Assembly: GCF_028009165.1 (NCBI RefSeq)
Contig: NC_079241.1
Coordinates: forward strand, 4,526,001-4,590,000
DNA: 64,000 nt
DNA from: Akanthomyces muscarius
Lineage: Eukaryota > Ascomycota > Sordariomycetes > Hypocreales > Cordycipitaceae
Direction of reading: 5' to 3'
Shown: positions 9,581-21,401 of the stretch, one piece after another
Position numbering within the stretch: the first letter of the stretch is position 1
Layout: each line of letters begins with the position of its first letter
Program-made: the position numbers and the translations under genes
Notes under the pieces: model-generated
What the model was told of the DNA's origin: nothing
Seen by the model: the letters and a program-made list of their open reading frames with translations, nothing else
The model's database searches: none

Positions 9581-12500
9581 CGAAGAGGTTTGGTGAGATG
9601 GATGAGTGGTTGTTGGTGGAAGAGTATGAGGCGGATCAGGCGCGCCAAGTCAATCTACAAGCTGCAGGAAACAGAAAAGGGAGCGGGAGAGTAGCTATTA
9701 TCTGGACTAGAAGCCTGTGTATAAAAGATGATGAATCACGATGTTGCAGAGAGAGAAGGGGCAACAGGCGAAGGTGTGAAGAGGCCCAAGAGCAAACGGA
9801 CGAAGTGATGTGGGGGATCTATATAGGCAAGGTGTCGTGGGCTTGAAGGCTCAAGACCGGCTTGGCCAAGACGGGAGTGGTACCAGCAGGTACGTACCCG
9901 CAAGGTTGGCGCTAAAACTGGGCACCAGCACCAGCACCAGCGCCAGCCCGCTGCAAGGTACCTAATCAAGGTGTATAATTAATAGTGAGTGGTGTGCTTT
10001 GCAAGGGCCAGTGAGACAGGAGAAATCAGGAGAAAAGAAGAGGAATTGATTGGGCTTGCGAGTGTGTGCATGTGTGTATCCGGTTTTGCCTGTTGTCTCT
10101 CCCTCGAAGATTAAAGATGCAGTGAAGCGCATCCTATCACGGCTGCATTCCGCGAGGTTCCAAGCGTCGACTCACGCCGGAAATGCCACGATTACAGCGG
10201 CTCCTCCGTCAGTGGCTCGGGGGCCGCTCAAGTTGCCAACGCCACTGGGGCTTTTTTAGCTTAAACGACACCAAGTGGGCACGCAGCACCTGCTCAATAC
10301 AGAGGTGGCGGCCACTAACACATCCCCAGCACCAGCAACTCCAGCGCCACGGCACCGTGTCGGCCAGCTGTGCCCTGTGCCACAGCGCCAGCACCGCCTC
10401 GATCCTCTCCAACAGAGAGGCATCCAACTTGCATGCAGTTTGCGTGCTGATTGGCTTTCACTTGCCCCCTGCAGCATTTTCCAAACAGTGTGTCGTATAT
10501 AACACGCCGGTATATGAATACACACGTCTCAGAGGACAGACACACAAAACCAAAAAAAAAAAAAAAAAAAAATTTGTCGTCGTCAGCGGCCCTCCTGGCA
10601 CGCTGCATGAATGCTCCTACACCGTAACACGTCAGCGGTAGTGGAGGGCCGGGAACCATGTTAGGGGGGCCCGAGCCAGTGACAGCGGGCCTCTGTATTG
10701 ACGAGCGCAGCGGGCTTATCTCCAGGACTTGGGCAGCGTCAATGCGGCGGCGGCGTTGCTTTTGCTCGCCAGATCTTCAAGACGTAGGATGAATTGACTT
10801 GCTGTCAGATCCAAGCGTCTCTCCAACATTCGTCAATGCGACGACATGGCAACAAGCTGCTTCGAGTTGGCGAGTTGGCGAGTTGGCCGTCCATCCAGCA
10901 GCTAATAATAAAGACAGGGCTCCATACACCTTAATTTTGTCGGGAGCGCCACTCCATGCTGATCCCCTCGAGCAAAATCAACAGCTCCTCCTGATTTGCC
11001 AGGGACTGGGGTCAAGCATGCACGTCTAACCAGTCAAACAAGGCTTGGCCATCTCTGGGCGATGGGAGCCAAGGCGGAGAATTGGCAACTACCTATCCAC
11101 TACGTAACTGCAACTGCCCAGGCACAACAAGGCAAAGACTTGCTGCAGCCGACCTTTGTCCAGGTATTTTTTTCGCGCCGATGCCGCTGCCGATATCATC
11201 ATGAATTGATACTAAGTACGCTTCGCCTTTTCCACAAATTGATTATCCGAACTGGCAGGGGGGGGGGGGGGCAGCAACGCACAAATCCCGTGTGAAACCC
11301 GGCCGGGAAGCCAAAAAAAAAAAACTGCTGCGCCACGGGGGCGTTTGTGCTAGTGATACACAACTACGTCACGCTTTCATGCCGAGCATCGATCCAAGAC
11401 GACGACATGAGCAACAAGGCCCCCTTCTCCGTGCACTAGTCGACTAGTATTTCGAGAAAGTATTCCCGAGCTTCGAAGACGAACTTGCTGCGCACCACGC
11501 AACACAGCATACCGCCAACCCCGATGCAGCTGCAGCTCCAACTAACTACCTGTCCGTGCCCGTCGCAGCAAAAACCTCTTGCTCAGCAACAGCCAGCCGA
11601 GACCTTGGCCTCTGTGCATGTCTCAAGCCAAGTTCCTCTAGCTTCACAAACCCCTGTCAAACGTCCATCAGTCTCTGGTGCAACATATTCTCGGATCTCT
11701 CGGCTGCTAGATTCCTCCAACTTGAAGCGCTCTGCACTCCCAAGCCCCCCTTGGATAGGCACCGACGATGAACTGCTCGGCTTTGTTCCGCAAGAGCTAC
11801 TTGATGCGGCCGCTCGGCCCATCCGCAGATCACCAACTGTATCGGAGGAGCTGCAACTCACTCTCCCGTCTTCCCCGCCTGGATGCATCTGCCCTCCCGC
11901 GGTCCGCCAAGTAGCTACCCAGATTTGCCAGACCACCCAGACCGTACCACCCAACCTCCAACGGCAGCCGTTATCAAAAGGCAGATCAAACCCAGACGTC
12001 ACCATGTCGTAGTTTGCTCCCGCCCAACTTGCACCCCGCGTCTTCGTCTCATCGGCACCCCAACTCCCACCTGGCTGCAAACCTTCTTTCAGCTTTTCCA
12101 GGTTCTCAAGCAATAGCTGCCCAAGCCACTCCCCCTTTCGACCAAGAAGCACGCGACTACTTTAAACTTGCCATGTAAGGTCAAGGGGTGGGTGTCCACC
12201 ACATGGCAGGGCAAAGATAATGACTGCTCCAAACATGGCTTCATTGATGATATTTCTGTGCCAATTTCTATACTTTACTGTACACTGGCGGGAAAAGACA
12301 CCTTGTAAAAACTTCGAAACGTAGAAAGAAGAGTGGCCAAAAAAAAGAACCATGAGAATTTCCATTCTTTCTTTGTATCATGAGACTTGACCCTATCGCA
12401 TCGCTAATGCTCATAATATTCTCAAAATCAGGTATACAACCGGGCGCGTAACAACAAAAAAAAAATGCAAAATCAACAACTCGCAAACTGGAAGAAAAAA

Positions 12501-13174
12501 AACATCAAAGGAACCAAAAAAGGCATCCCATCCTCTCTTCTCCCTCATGCTCTTGCACCCCATCCCTTAATTGCCCGACGAAAAAAAAAAAAACAATTAC
12601 CAAATTTGAAGGGATGCGTGCTATTAGAGAGGAGAGGCCGTAACAAGGAGAAACAGCCAATATGAAAAACATGAATCGCATACCGGCGCCTCGATTCACG
12701 TAAGACACACACACAAGCTTCGCTGGCGTCCCTTGTAGTGTTGTCCTCGTGAGCTCGGGCGCAACATAGGAAATGACTTCAAAAGAAACATGCAACAAGA
12801 AAAAATACCAAATAGGGTTGGAAATTGCCATGATTATGCTTCCAACTTCCATCATTCCACCCCCGTTTCCCATATTATCTCTTCAACATAATCGCTCGTG
12901 GCTTGTCATGCCCGCTATAGTCGAGGGCCATCGTCTCGAGCCATGTGTCGTACAAGTATTTTCGATCGTGTCGATGAGTCGGTAATGGCTTCAGATAGAC
13001 CTGAAGCTTCTAGCCAGCTGACCACGCGTCCACATTGCGGCGAGTAGGAATCGGCGCGGGTCGGCTCTCATCTCGTGAGTGTGGCGCCTGCGGTACATGC
13101 TTAGAGCAGCGGCTGGCTTCTTCGTCAGACACTCGAGTGCGGTTATTTTCTCGTTGTACAAGGTTTTTTCTTGT
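9581..13174. other. 3.6-kb intergenic region without a supported gene
   Basis: Contains the exchanger promoter (from 9581 upward) and the 3' UTR of the kinase gene (below 13174). In between are simple-sequence tracts: a 21-A run at 10552-10572, a G run near 11260-11271, short A runs near 11314, 12450 and 12584, and CACACACAC near 12705. A 14-bp perfect palindrome lies at 11435-11448. An open frame at 11524-12012 (Gln/Pro/Ser-rich) shows no recognisable domain and is not called. Confidence 0.5.
10552..10572 (+). repeat. Poly(A) tract, 21 nt
   Basis: Uninterrupted run of 21 A in noncoding DNA, followed immediately by TTT. It could be the tail of an old retrotransposed sequence or a simple length-variable homopolymer. 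No target-site duplication was identified around it. Confidence 0.9.
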
Positions 13175-16100
13175 TTACTCGTCGCCGCCTCTAGCCTTGC
13201 CGCGTCGTCGGAAAAAGTCCATGACACGCTTGGCCGCGCCGCTGCTGCCCTCATGTCCTTGGTATCCATCCTGTTCGTAGGCATCCGTAAATCGCTTGTT
13301 GCTCTTCTGGAGCGTCCCGCGTTGCGGGTGCCCACCACTTGTACCAACCCGGCGGCCATCATATCCTTCAGGGGTGTGTAGGCCAGAACGGTATGATCCC
13401 ACCTGCGGCTCCGTGGGTGGCCGGCGCATATCCGCAGATGAATCCGAGCCGGTTCTGTGCTGCGATCCTCTCCGGATGTACGTAGGAATCGCATCCACTC
13501 CGCGCCCATCCAGTTGTGCCGATGTGTAGCGCTGATGGCTGGGGTTCGAGCTTGTCGGCGGTTGCGCAAAGTTGCTGTTATTGGCAGGTAGGTCGTCAAA
13601 GAACGGAGTGCTACCTCTGGCATCACCAGGAGCAGTGAAGTTTCTCATGTGATCGGTTCGAGGATCCTGAATCGGCAGGTCGTTGCGAGATCCCGTATCC
13701 GACGGAGTAATGTCGCCACTGTCCTTGCCTAGGCCAATTGCCTTAAGAGAAAATGATGCCGGGAGCAGAGAGAAGCGGCGCTTGTCCTTCTTCTCCTCAG
13801 AGCCCTGCGAGGGTGCGATGCTGCCGCTGCGTTTCTTGCCCAGGCCAAGGGAAAACGAGCGGCGGCCACCAGAGTGCTTAGAGTCCATGGACGTCCGGCT
13901 AGGCTCCTCAACAGCCGTGTTGTTGGCAATGCTAATGGGAGGGTACTTCCTCTTCTCTGCCATTTGTGGCTCCGGGCGCTTGCCTTTCTTGCCAAACACG
14001 GAACTACTTCGTCCCAAGATTTTAGAGCCGAGGTCGCCAAGCGTGCTTGACCGTTTGTGGCCGCGGACCTCACCGATAGGACGAGGAGAATCGTTGAAGC
14101 CAGATACACGGGCAAACTTGGGTGGCACGGTCATGCTATTGCGGTCATCTAGTTCATCATCGGGATGAGCCGGTTGTTGGATGCGTCCTTGGGCATTGGT
14201 ATTCTCAACAGTTGGCGGAGCAGGCTGGCCGTAGTTGAGTACGCGTGATTGCAGGCCCATAGATCCAGTAGATTGCATGGAGCCCCCGGTCTGGGGACGT
14301 GCATTCGAGCCCGCACCAGCCGAGTAGGCATTATCCGATCCACTTCGGCCATCTCCAGACTTGCCTGCGGTGATGGACACAGGAGGCTTCTGCTGTCCAG
14401 CGCGCCCGTATTTGTCTCTCGATGCGGGTTCCGCGGGAAGAGGCTTGTCGCGCGGCGCGGAATAGGAGGTGCCTGCGAGATCCCGGCCGTGCTCGTCGAC
14501 ACCACGCTGCGTTTTTGTCGTGGGCGCAACATATTCGACCTGTACGGTGCGGCGCTTGGCATCCTTGGTAGAGCGGTGTGTAGTGTCGGTGGGTGAGTCG
14601 ATCTTTGCGTGGGCCTTGGAGAGACCACCGACAGCAGCAGGCTGAGGGGATCTTTGCTTGGCAGCTTCGCGAACCGATGCGCTGCGCGTAATCATGGGAG
14701 CGTTGAATTCCTCGATGCCAGTGCTGCCGTTTTGCACGTCCAATGGAGAGGTAGTTGAGCTGGTAATGAACTCAACAACATGTGCGTATTCACTGAGCCA
14801 GCTGTGACGGGCAACCTCGAAGAGATCAGCGCGCTTTCGAGGGTTGGGAACGAGGATTCGCCGTAGGAGATCGCGGGCGTGCGGAGTAACATATTCGGGG
14901 AAGGTGAGCGGCGTAGTCACGATATATTTGTATAGCAAGTTGATATTGTCGCCTTCTGGATTGGCAGGGTCATCGTCAAACGGCAGATAACCAGCAAGCA
15001 TAGCGTACTATGTCAAGTTAGCATCGAAAGTGGTGTCCAAACAGGGTCAAAAACATACCAGGATAACACCACAGCTCCAGACGTCAACCTTCCGGCCAGT
15101 ATACAGAGAGTCGCTGACGACAAGCTCAGGCGCAGCGTAGCAAGGAGAGCCGCAGCTCGTTTGCATGAGGTCGCCCTTGCGCATGCCGTTGGATCGTACC
15201 CTGTCAAGACCAAGGCGCTTAACCTGGTCGCGATCTTGCAGGTTGAGCTCCTCCTCTTCTGAAAGGTCCTCATGAGGATCGAATGTGTTGGCAAAGCCGA
15301 AATCAGTAATAATAATGTTGCGGTTACTGTCCAGGAGCAGATTCTCGAGTTTGAGATCTCGGTGGACAATGCCCTTCTTGTGCAGATAGCCCACACCAGA
15401 CACGAGTTGCGCAAACAGGCGTCGAGCGGAGCCGTCCTTCAAGTACCTGTGGTTTAGAATGTAGTCGAAAAGCTCACCACCGGAGGCATACTCGAGAATG
15501 ATGCCAATATATCTGTCTGTCTCAACCATGTCGAACAATCGAACAATGTTGGGATGGTGTAGGCCGCGGAGAATGGTAACTTCGCGACGGATTTTGGCCA
15601 GGCGGGATGGGTTTGAGCCGACAGTATCTCGCTTGATTAACTTGATGGCAACCTGAGGGAGATTGTTAGTGATGCGGTCACGATTTAAGCGTGACGCGTG
15701 GTAGGTTGAAACTTGCCTGCACACTACTGTCTTGCTTCCAACCTAGCTTGACTTTACCAAATTCACCTTCACCTATAGTGTTTCCCAGGATGAAATCGCC
15801 GAACTTCGAAGTCCTTTGGGTACGCGGGTGCTCCTGTCGCCGACGACGGTCATCGGGAGTCCCAGAGGGAACCGAAGGAGCCGGAGCGCTGTCTCTCGAC
15901 GGGCTCGGGCGGTAATTTGCCTCTTCGGGATTTGTGATGATTCGACTCAGGCCCTCGGCGGCCTCGGCAGCACGCCTGGGAGTCTCGGCCTGATGGGTCC
16001 GGATGGGTATGACAGTTTCCTGCTGACGGCCATCGCGGCTACTGGGTTGTCTGGTGTTGTCCTGGTGGGGGACGTGGGAGGGCGGCGTGCGGCGAGCCTT

Positions 16101-16562
16101 GGGCGAGTCGTATAGTCCGTTTTGATCCGGGTGACGATGCTCGCTTCTGCCCGAGTCGGCGTGGGAGTGCCTCGAGGAATCGGCGAGCTTATCAGGGGTA
16201 TATCTGCGGGAAGATCCGTTCTGGTGGCTGGACGAGGTCCGTGGCGGCGCCGAGGGAGCCATGCTGGAGGGGTCGGAGGGCGCAGGCTGGGAGTTATTAT
16301 AATTAAAGGCGGCGTTGGTGGTGGCTCTCGCAGCGAGGGTGGCGGAAGCGTCGTTGGGATGAGCAGCGACGCCGGAGCTGTTCTTGCGCGAGGGCGGGCG
16401 GCCCGAAGACTGCGACGAGGGCGAGATTGGGAGCGAGCCGTAGGATTCCCGGGCCGGGGAGGCGTGCGCAGACATGTACTGGCGGCTGTTGGGAGACGGC
16501 AGAGGAGGCGATGTCAGGGCGGACGGTTGCTGATGGCGAGAGCTCTGCAGGGCAGCCGACAT
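13175..16562 (-). CDS. Ser/Thr protein kinase, Kin4/KfsA-like
   Basis: Three exons: 16562-15717, 15652-15059 and 15007-13175, giving 1090 residues. Intron 1 (64 nt) uses a GC donor (CAG|GCAAGT); intron 2 (51 nt) has a classical GTATGT donor and a CTAAC branch. Residues 1-250 are a disordered Ser/Pro/His-rich tail. The kinase domain starts near 255 with GEGEFGKVKLG, then catalytic Lys286 (VAIKLI), HRDLKLEN with Asp381, DFGF with Asp399 and APE at 456-458. The DFG-APE segment is about 60 residues and carries a charged insert followed by QTSCGSPCYAAPE, whose Thr447 matches the activation-loop threonine phosphorylated in yeast Kin4. About 550 disordered basic, Ser-rich residues follow. Kin4 is the spindle-position checkpoint kinase and A. 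nidulans KfsA acts in septation. The subfamily call rests on the glycine loop, the insert and the T-loop, and is less certain than the kinase call; other CAMKL kinases remain possible. Confidence 0.85.
15653..15716 (-). other. GC-AG intron in the kinase gene
   Basis: 64-nt intron with donor CAG|GCAAGT, a CACTAAC branch sequence and a CTCCCTCAG acceptor. Removing it joins DSSVQ to VAIKLIKRD, restoring the expected spacing between the glycine-rich loop and the catalytic lysine. A GT donor three bases before the exon end would lose VQ and is weaker (GTGCAG). Other nearby GT positions break the frame. Confidence 0.75.
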
Positions 16563-19500
16563 GGCTGTCGAGGCAGCGGGAGTGCGGCGCGGAGAGAAGA
16601 CGCGCGGAACGTCGTGGTTTGCGGAGGACGCAGCGCCGGCCGAGGCAGCAAAAACAGACGACGATGGGATTGCCGCGTTTGTGATGGAAGGAATCGGCGT
16701 GAGGGAGCAAACTGCGCGTGGATGAAGAGGGCGGGCGTCTGTCCGCGACGACGATGCACGGCTGTGCAGCTGGGCGGTTAGAGTTGGAGCAGATGCAATA
16801 TATTTGGCGCTGAGGATCCAGGCAATAAATCAGGAAAGGAGAGCGCGAAGAGGGCAGGTGATGGATGGGTCCAGCAACGCTGGGCTGAATTTGGGGGGGA
16901 GATGATGCTAAAAGCAGCCGGTCCCAGCACGTCTCAGCGGTGTCGAGGTACAGATTAGCGGCCCGCCGGTGCTAGAAGCGCGCTGAGGCTTCAGATGGCC
17001 AACGCTGGGGCTGGGGCTGGGACTGTGGCTCGGCGCGGAGTCGCGGCGACGAATCAATCGCGCTGCAGCCACGGTATGCTCTGCACGTCGCCAGCGGCAG
17101 GGGGTGCTGGTGGTCGAGCAACGAGCCTTGCGACAAAAACAAACGACGCCTGGCGCAATGACGGACGACCTCAACGCCCAAGAGCCAGGAACAGAAATGG
17201 TCCTTATCCACTCGGATCACGGCGCGCGCGCGCAACAACCGTCTTTTGCTGTATACTGATAGGTACCGAAACGGGCGGGCGCCGTGGCGTCGGTCGACGA
17301 AAGCTTACTTGCTTCCTATGCTGATGCCCAGATGCAGGTGCTGGTTGGTCCTGTTTCGTCTGGGGCTCGACGGCACACCCACGAGTCGCTCTCAGCTGTC
17401 GATGAACCAGTCAGTTCACAGATTCTGTACCGCAACAGCACACAGGGCAGCAGCCACTGGGCAATCTCCCCTGACCAAGTGGAGTGGAGAGATTTGGGTT
17501 TGGGGGGGTGGTGGGTGGGCGCGCGCGATTGAGAGGCGAGCCGCAAAAGAGAATGAAAACGGGCAATGGGCAGAAGAGTGCAGTGGAACAGGCTGAATAG
17601 ATGGACACGAGCAGTCGGCCCCGATGGACTGACAGGGCAGGAGGATCAGGAACAAGGACGCGACGCCACACAGCGACGCCAGTGGGCTGCAAGACCCGTG
17701 AGATTTGACACGGGTACCTTTTTAGCAGCCCTTTTTAGCGTGCATGCGGTGGGCGCAAGGGTAGCTCCGGGCTATGGGAAGACTGAAGAGAGGAAGATAG
17801 AAGAGACGTACCGTACCGGCAACTGCCAGGCTAACCTCGTATCAAGGAGCTTACCAGTATTATTTGCTCCGCGTCGAGAAACGTCCTCTGGCTGTGGAAG
17901 AAGCAATTATCTGGAGCCTCGCATGTCACCAACGGCAGTTCGTTCGAGCCTTTCCCTGCGCCTCGACAATAGACTTGAGACGAATGGACAGCTTAGGAAA
18001 AATACGAAGAGCAGAGAGACGAGAGAGACTCCAGTCAAACAAGGAAAAGTACTGAGAGGGAAAAAATCGCAGGAAAAAAGAGGAGCTCAGTTCAAGGGCG
18101 AAACGGGAATTCAGACCATCGCAAATTGCATTTTCATGTAGCTCCGGGATGCGTGTGTATAAGCACGAATTTAGCTATTGAGCCAAAGAGGGGCTATTGT
18201 GAGGCTGCCGCAGCGCCTACTTGCAATATTGTCTCTTCGCCGCTTCCATAAGCTCATATTCACCATTCACCATTCAACATTCAGCACTTTGTCACATTGC
18301 TATATTCACAAAACAATAAAGATGAACCTGGAGATTGGCCAAGGCTGCATCCTGAACATTAGACAAACATCACCATCCACCCAGCCTAACCCATGGAGTG
18401 GACGCAGCTCTGCTTAGCATCGCCTAGCCCCGAGCCGTCGTTCCACCGGCGGGTCAGTGCTCATCTCCAGCGTCCTTTTCCAGGTACCATCTCGCGTTGG
18501 CATTGTCCGGCTTGTCCCATCTCATTAATAACCTGGGTGGTACAGAGGTACGGTACTCAAGACAGGTCCGGCGCTAATGATAAAGACGCCAGCAAAAGTA
18601 GCCCGTACTTACATCGCAGTAGCCCATCGGACTGGTACATGTACCTGCAGAAACGACTTGACAGTTGAGATAAGACACACGCACGCATCTGCCTACGCGT
18701 CGATGGGCGGTTTGTCTCTCCTGCGAGCCCTGCGGCCCTAGCAAGCTGGTGAAGACGCGTCCTACCCGGGCAGCTGACACAGTGTCCAGCCCAGTCAGTC
18801 ATCGTCAGCCCGCTCTCGAGGTACATGCCCGAATAGAGAAGAGACCTTGCCTCAATTGTCAGCCGACGTACTCGGTACCTCTTTGTCACTTTCCCGCTGC
18901 GCCCTCTCCCAATCCCACCTCGGCCAACGTTTTGCCGTGTGACTTATTGTCTGGGCAAGGCAAAGTAAACACTGGCAAGTACCAGTGAAGCCCGTGTCTC
19001 TCGCATCAGTGCTCTGGCGGCTAGCAAGCTTCAAATATTGGTGCAGTGACTACATATGCCTCTTCTGACTCCTCGCAGAAGCACCAAATAAAAAGAAGCA
19101 ATTAAAAACGCCCTCGGCTTGTGCCTGATTCTCGCTCTCCCGTCCCGTCACACGTTACACTACCTTGTTACTCATCTAACTTAATTAACTACTCGAGTAG
19201 CCCCCACGACAAGCAGCTACTGACGCTTTGCGCTGCGCTCGTAGATACGTGATCGGCACAAATCTCACAGTCTTGCTGGTACTATTACACGGCAGAGCAA
19301 CTTCTACAGCTGTTGCGCGCTGTCGAGTGCTGGGGTAAGATTTTTTCGGTGCTCACCATGGTCGTTGCCTCATTTTACCAAGCAGTTTCACATCGACGCC
19401 GCTCCCCCACAATGCCACCATTAACCGTTTCTCGCCTGGTGCGCCGGCGCAGAGGACCAGGGGGCAGCATTGAATAACGCCAGCGGACTATTTGCCCAAT

Positions 19501-21401
19501 CCAATCCCTCGCTATTGCTGCGACTATTATTACCGCTGCCGGTTTGCTATTGAGCGACCGGTAATTGGTAAATTATCTGTCGGCCATGCCGTGCCCTCTT
19601 CTCTCCACCTGTTAGAACGGCCGCATGGCTTGGCGCATTGGAATAGAAAGAGGAGCTGCGAATGAGAGAAAGAAGAAGAGGCCCTTGTACTGGATCCCAT
19701 AAATAGTCTTGTCCGATGATCCCGACAGGCACACGGAGCTGCATGCGGCTGGAGCGTTCCTTCTACGCCTCCTTCTCGAAGCCGTCGCGGCCGTTCAATG
19801 CTGGCCTGTGAGGCTGCACAGATCAAATAATGGGGGGGCCTTTGACCGCCGCGGATTACAGTCCATGCAAAGGAAGAGGCCCGAAGTACTGGTCGGCCGC
19901 AATCGCCTGTCTATCGGCCAAGGCGCGCCGCAGGAGAGCAAGGCCTGCCTCTCTCTCTCTCCGCAAGGGAGGGTCAACCCCCGTACAATCTAGCCAGCGC
20001 TCAGACAGCCTGTCGTCAACAATTGGAGCTAGCTCGCATAGTCGAGCCATTTCTCCCTCGTTTGATTCAGTCAATAGTTACCAGGAAGAGAGAAAAAGGT
20101 CAAAAATCTTATATGGATGCTCAGCTAGGCGGTGGTTGGATTGCAACACCTCACTTTACGCGTTTGACACCTTGACGCGTTGCAGGGAACACCTGGCGCT
20201 GGCCCCCAGCATCTAGAAACACCCGAATCGTCGAGGCAGATTAATCTACTTTCCAGACTAAATTTGATGACAGTTAAACGGTGCATTGAAACACAGACGG
20301 AGACACAAAAAACCAGACGAGCCCGCATTAGCTGCGGACAAGGATATCGGCCTTCGGCAACCCGCAGTGTGCAGCTTGAACAATAGCAGCGGTTCACAGC
20401 CAAGACGGTCAATTGCCCAGATTCATACTACGGTTGTTTCATGCACGAGCAAAAGAATCATAGAAAAATACCCATGGCCAAACTCCACTCAACCGACTGT
20501 GTCTTGTTCCAGCAAGTTTCGGACAATTCTTTCCTGCATTTGCATCACAGAATGGATCATTGTTTCTTAGAAAAATAAAACAAAAACTCGCGTCATCAAG
20601 CAATGAACAATGTCAAAGCTCAAACAAAGGGCGGCCGCAACTGCGCTATCAGGTTTTCCCGTCCTAATTCGGAAAAAAAGAAAACAAAACACGCAGAGAT
20701 GCGACCTAAAAAAAAACTCACAGCACAAAGGGGAAGAAAAAAAAAGCAAGCAAGTCATCTCACTAATGCCATGTTGATTGTCGCGTTGCTTGCTCTGCCC
20801 TGCATACGGAGTGCTTTGTTCCCTTTTCGGCGTCATCGTGCTTCCTATTCAGGCACATGCGGTAGTATCGCCACCGCATTAGTTTCTGTTTTTCTTTTTT
20901 CGAGGGCTCCCTCGAACCCAAATGCGGCTCGGGAGCGAGGATCTGCGTCTATTTCGGTTCACCGCTTTCGTGATTTGGGCAATGACGGAGTGACGGCCTC
21001 GTGATGGCGCGCGTCGCTGTGTAGGGTATCCGCGGAACTGTTTCACGCAGAGTCAACTGAAGACTCGCACAAGTCTATTCCTACGCCAGGAATCGCACGG
21101 TTTTATTTTCATAGTCTGTAGCACCAAACCTGATTTCGTAGCAGAGGCAAACGACGTCGCTGTCCCTCTCTCCATTCTCAAATAGTTCGGCTCTGCTAGA
21201 AGTAGTACACAAAGCATAAAGGTAAACACCAACCTGACCTAACCTATACCAAATTCGGAGACATATTCATCTACTATGTGGCCACCAAATATTCGCAGAT
21301 GAGTTCTGGCGTAGTGACATGAGACTAGTATCGGGTTTTGCGCTTGTGTTTTCATTAAGTTTGTGTATATATCATTTACAGCTTATAAGTATGCCGATCC
21401 T
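16563..21401. other. 4.8-kb intergenic region upstream of the kinase gene
   Basis: Between the kinase start and the Gwt1 stop, both on the minus strand, no open frame shows a recognisable domain or convincing splice structure. The sequence is peppered with GGTAC/GTACC words (for example near 17262, 17716, 17810, 18484, 18550 and 18874). It has long pyrimidine- or purine-rich stretches and A-rich tracts near 20690-20750. It probably holds a long kinase promoter and 5' leader plus the Gwt1 3' UTR; a noncoding transcript cannot be excluded. Confidence 0.45.

Noticed and set aside
10552..10572. Poly(A) as the tail of a retroelement
   Set aside because: No element body or target-site duplication could be identified upstream.
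11485..12012. 175-codon plus-strand frame, Gln/Pro/Ser-rich
   Set aside because: Starts at TTG (first ATG 11524), no domain, no splice partners; could be a gene but support is too weak.
20896..20930. TCGAACCC motif resembling a reverse B box
   Set aside because: No matching A box or tRNA stems around it.
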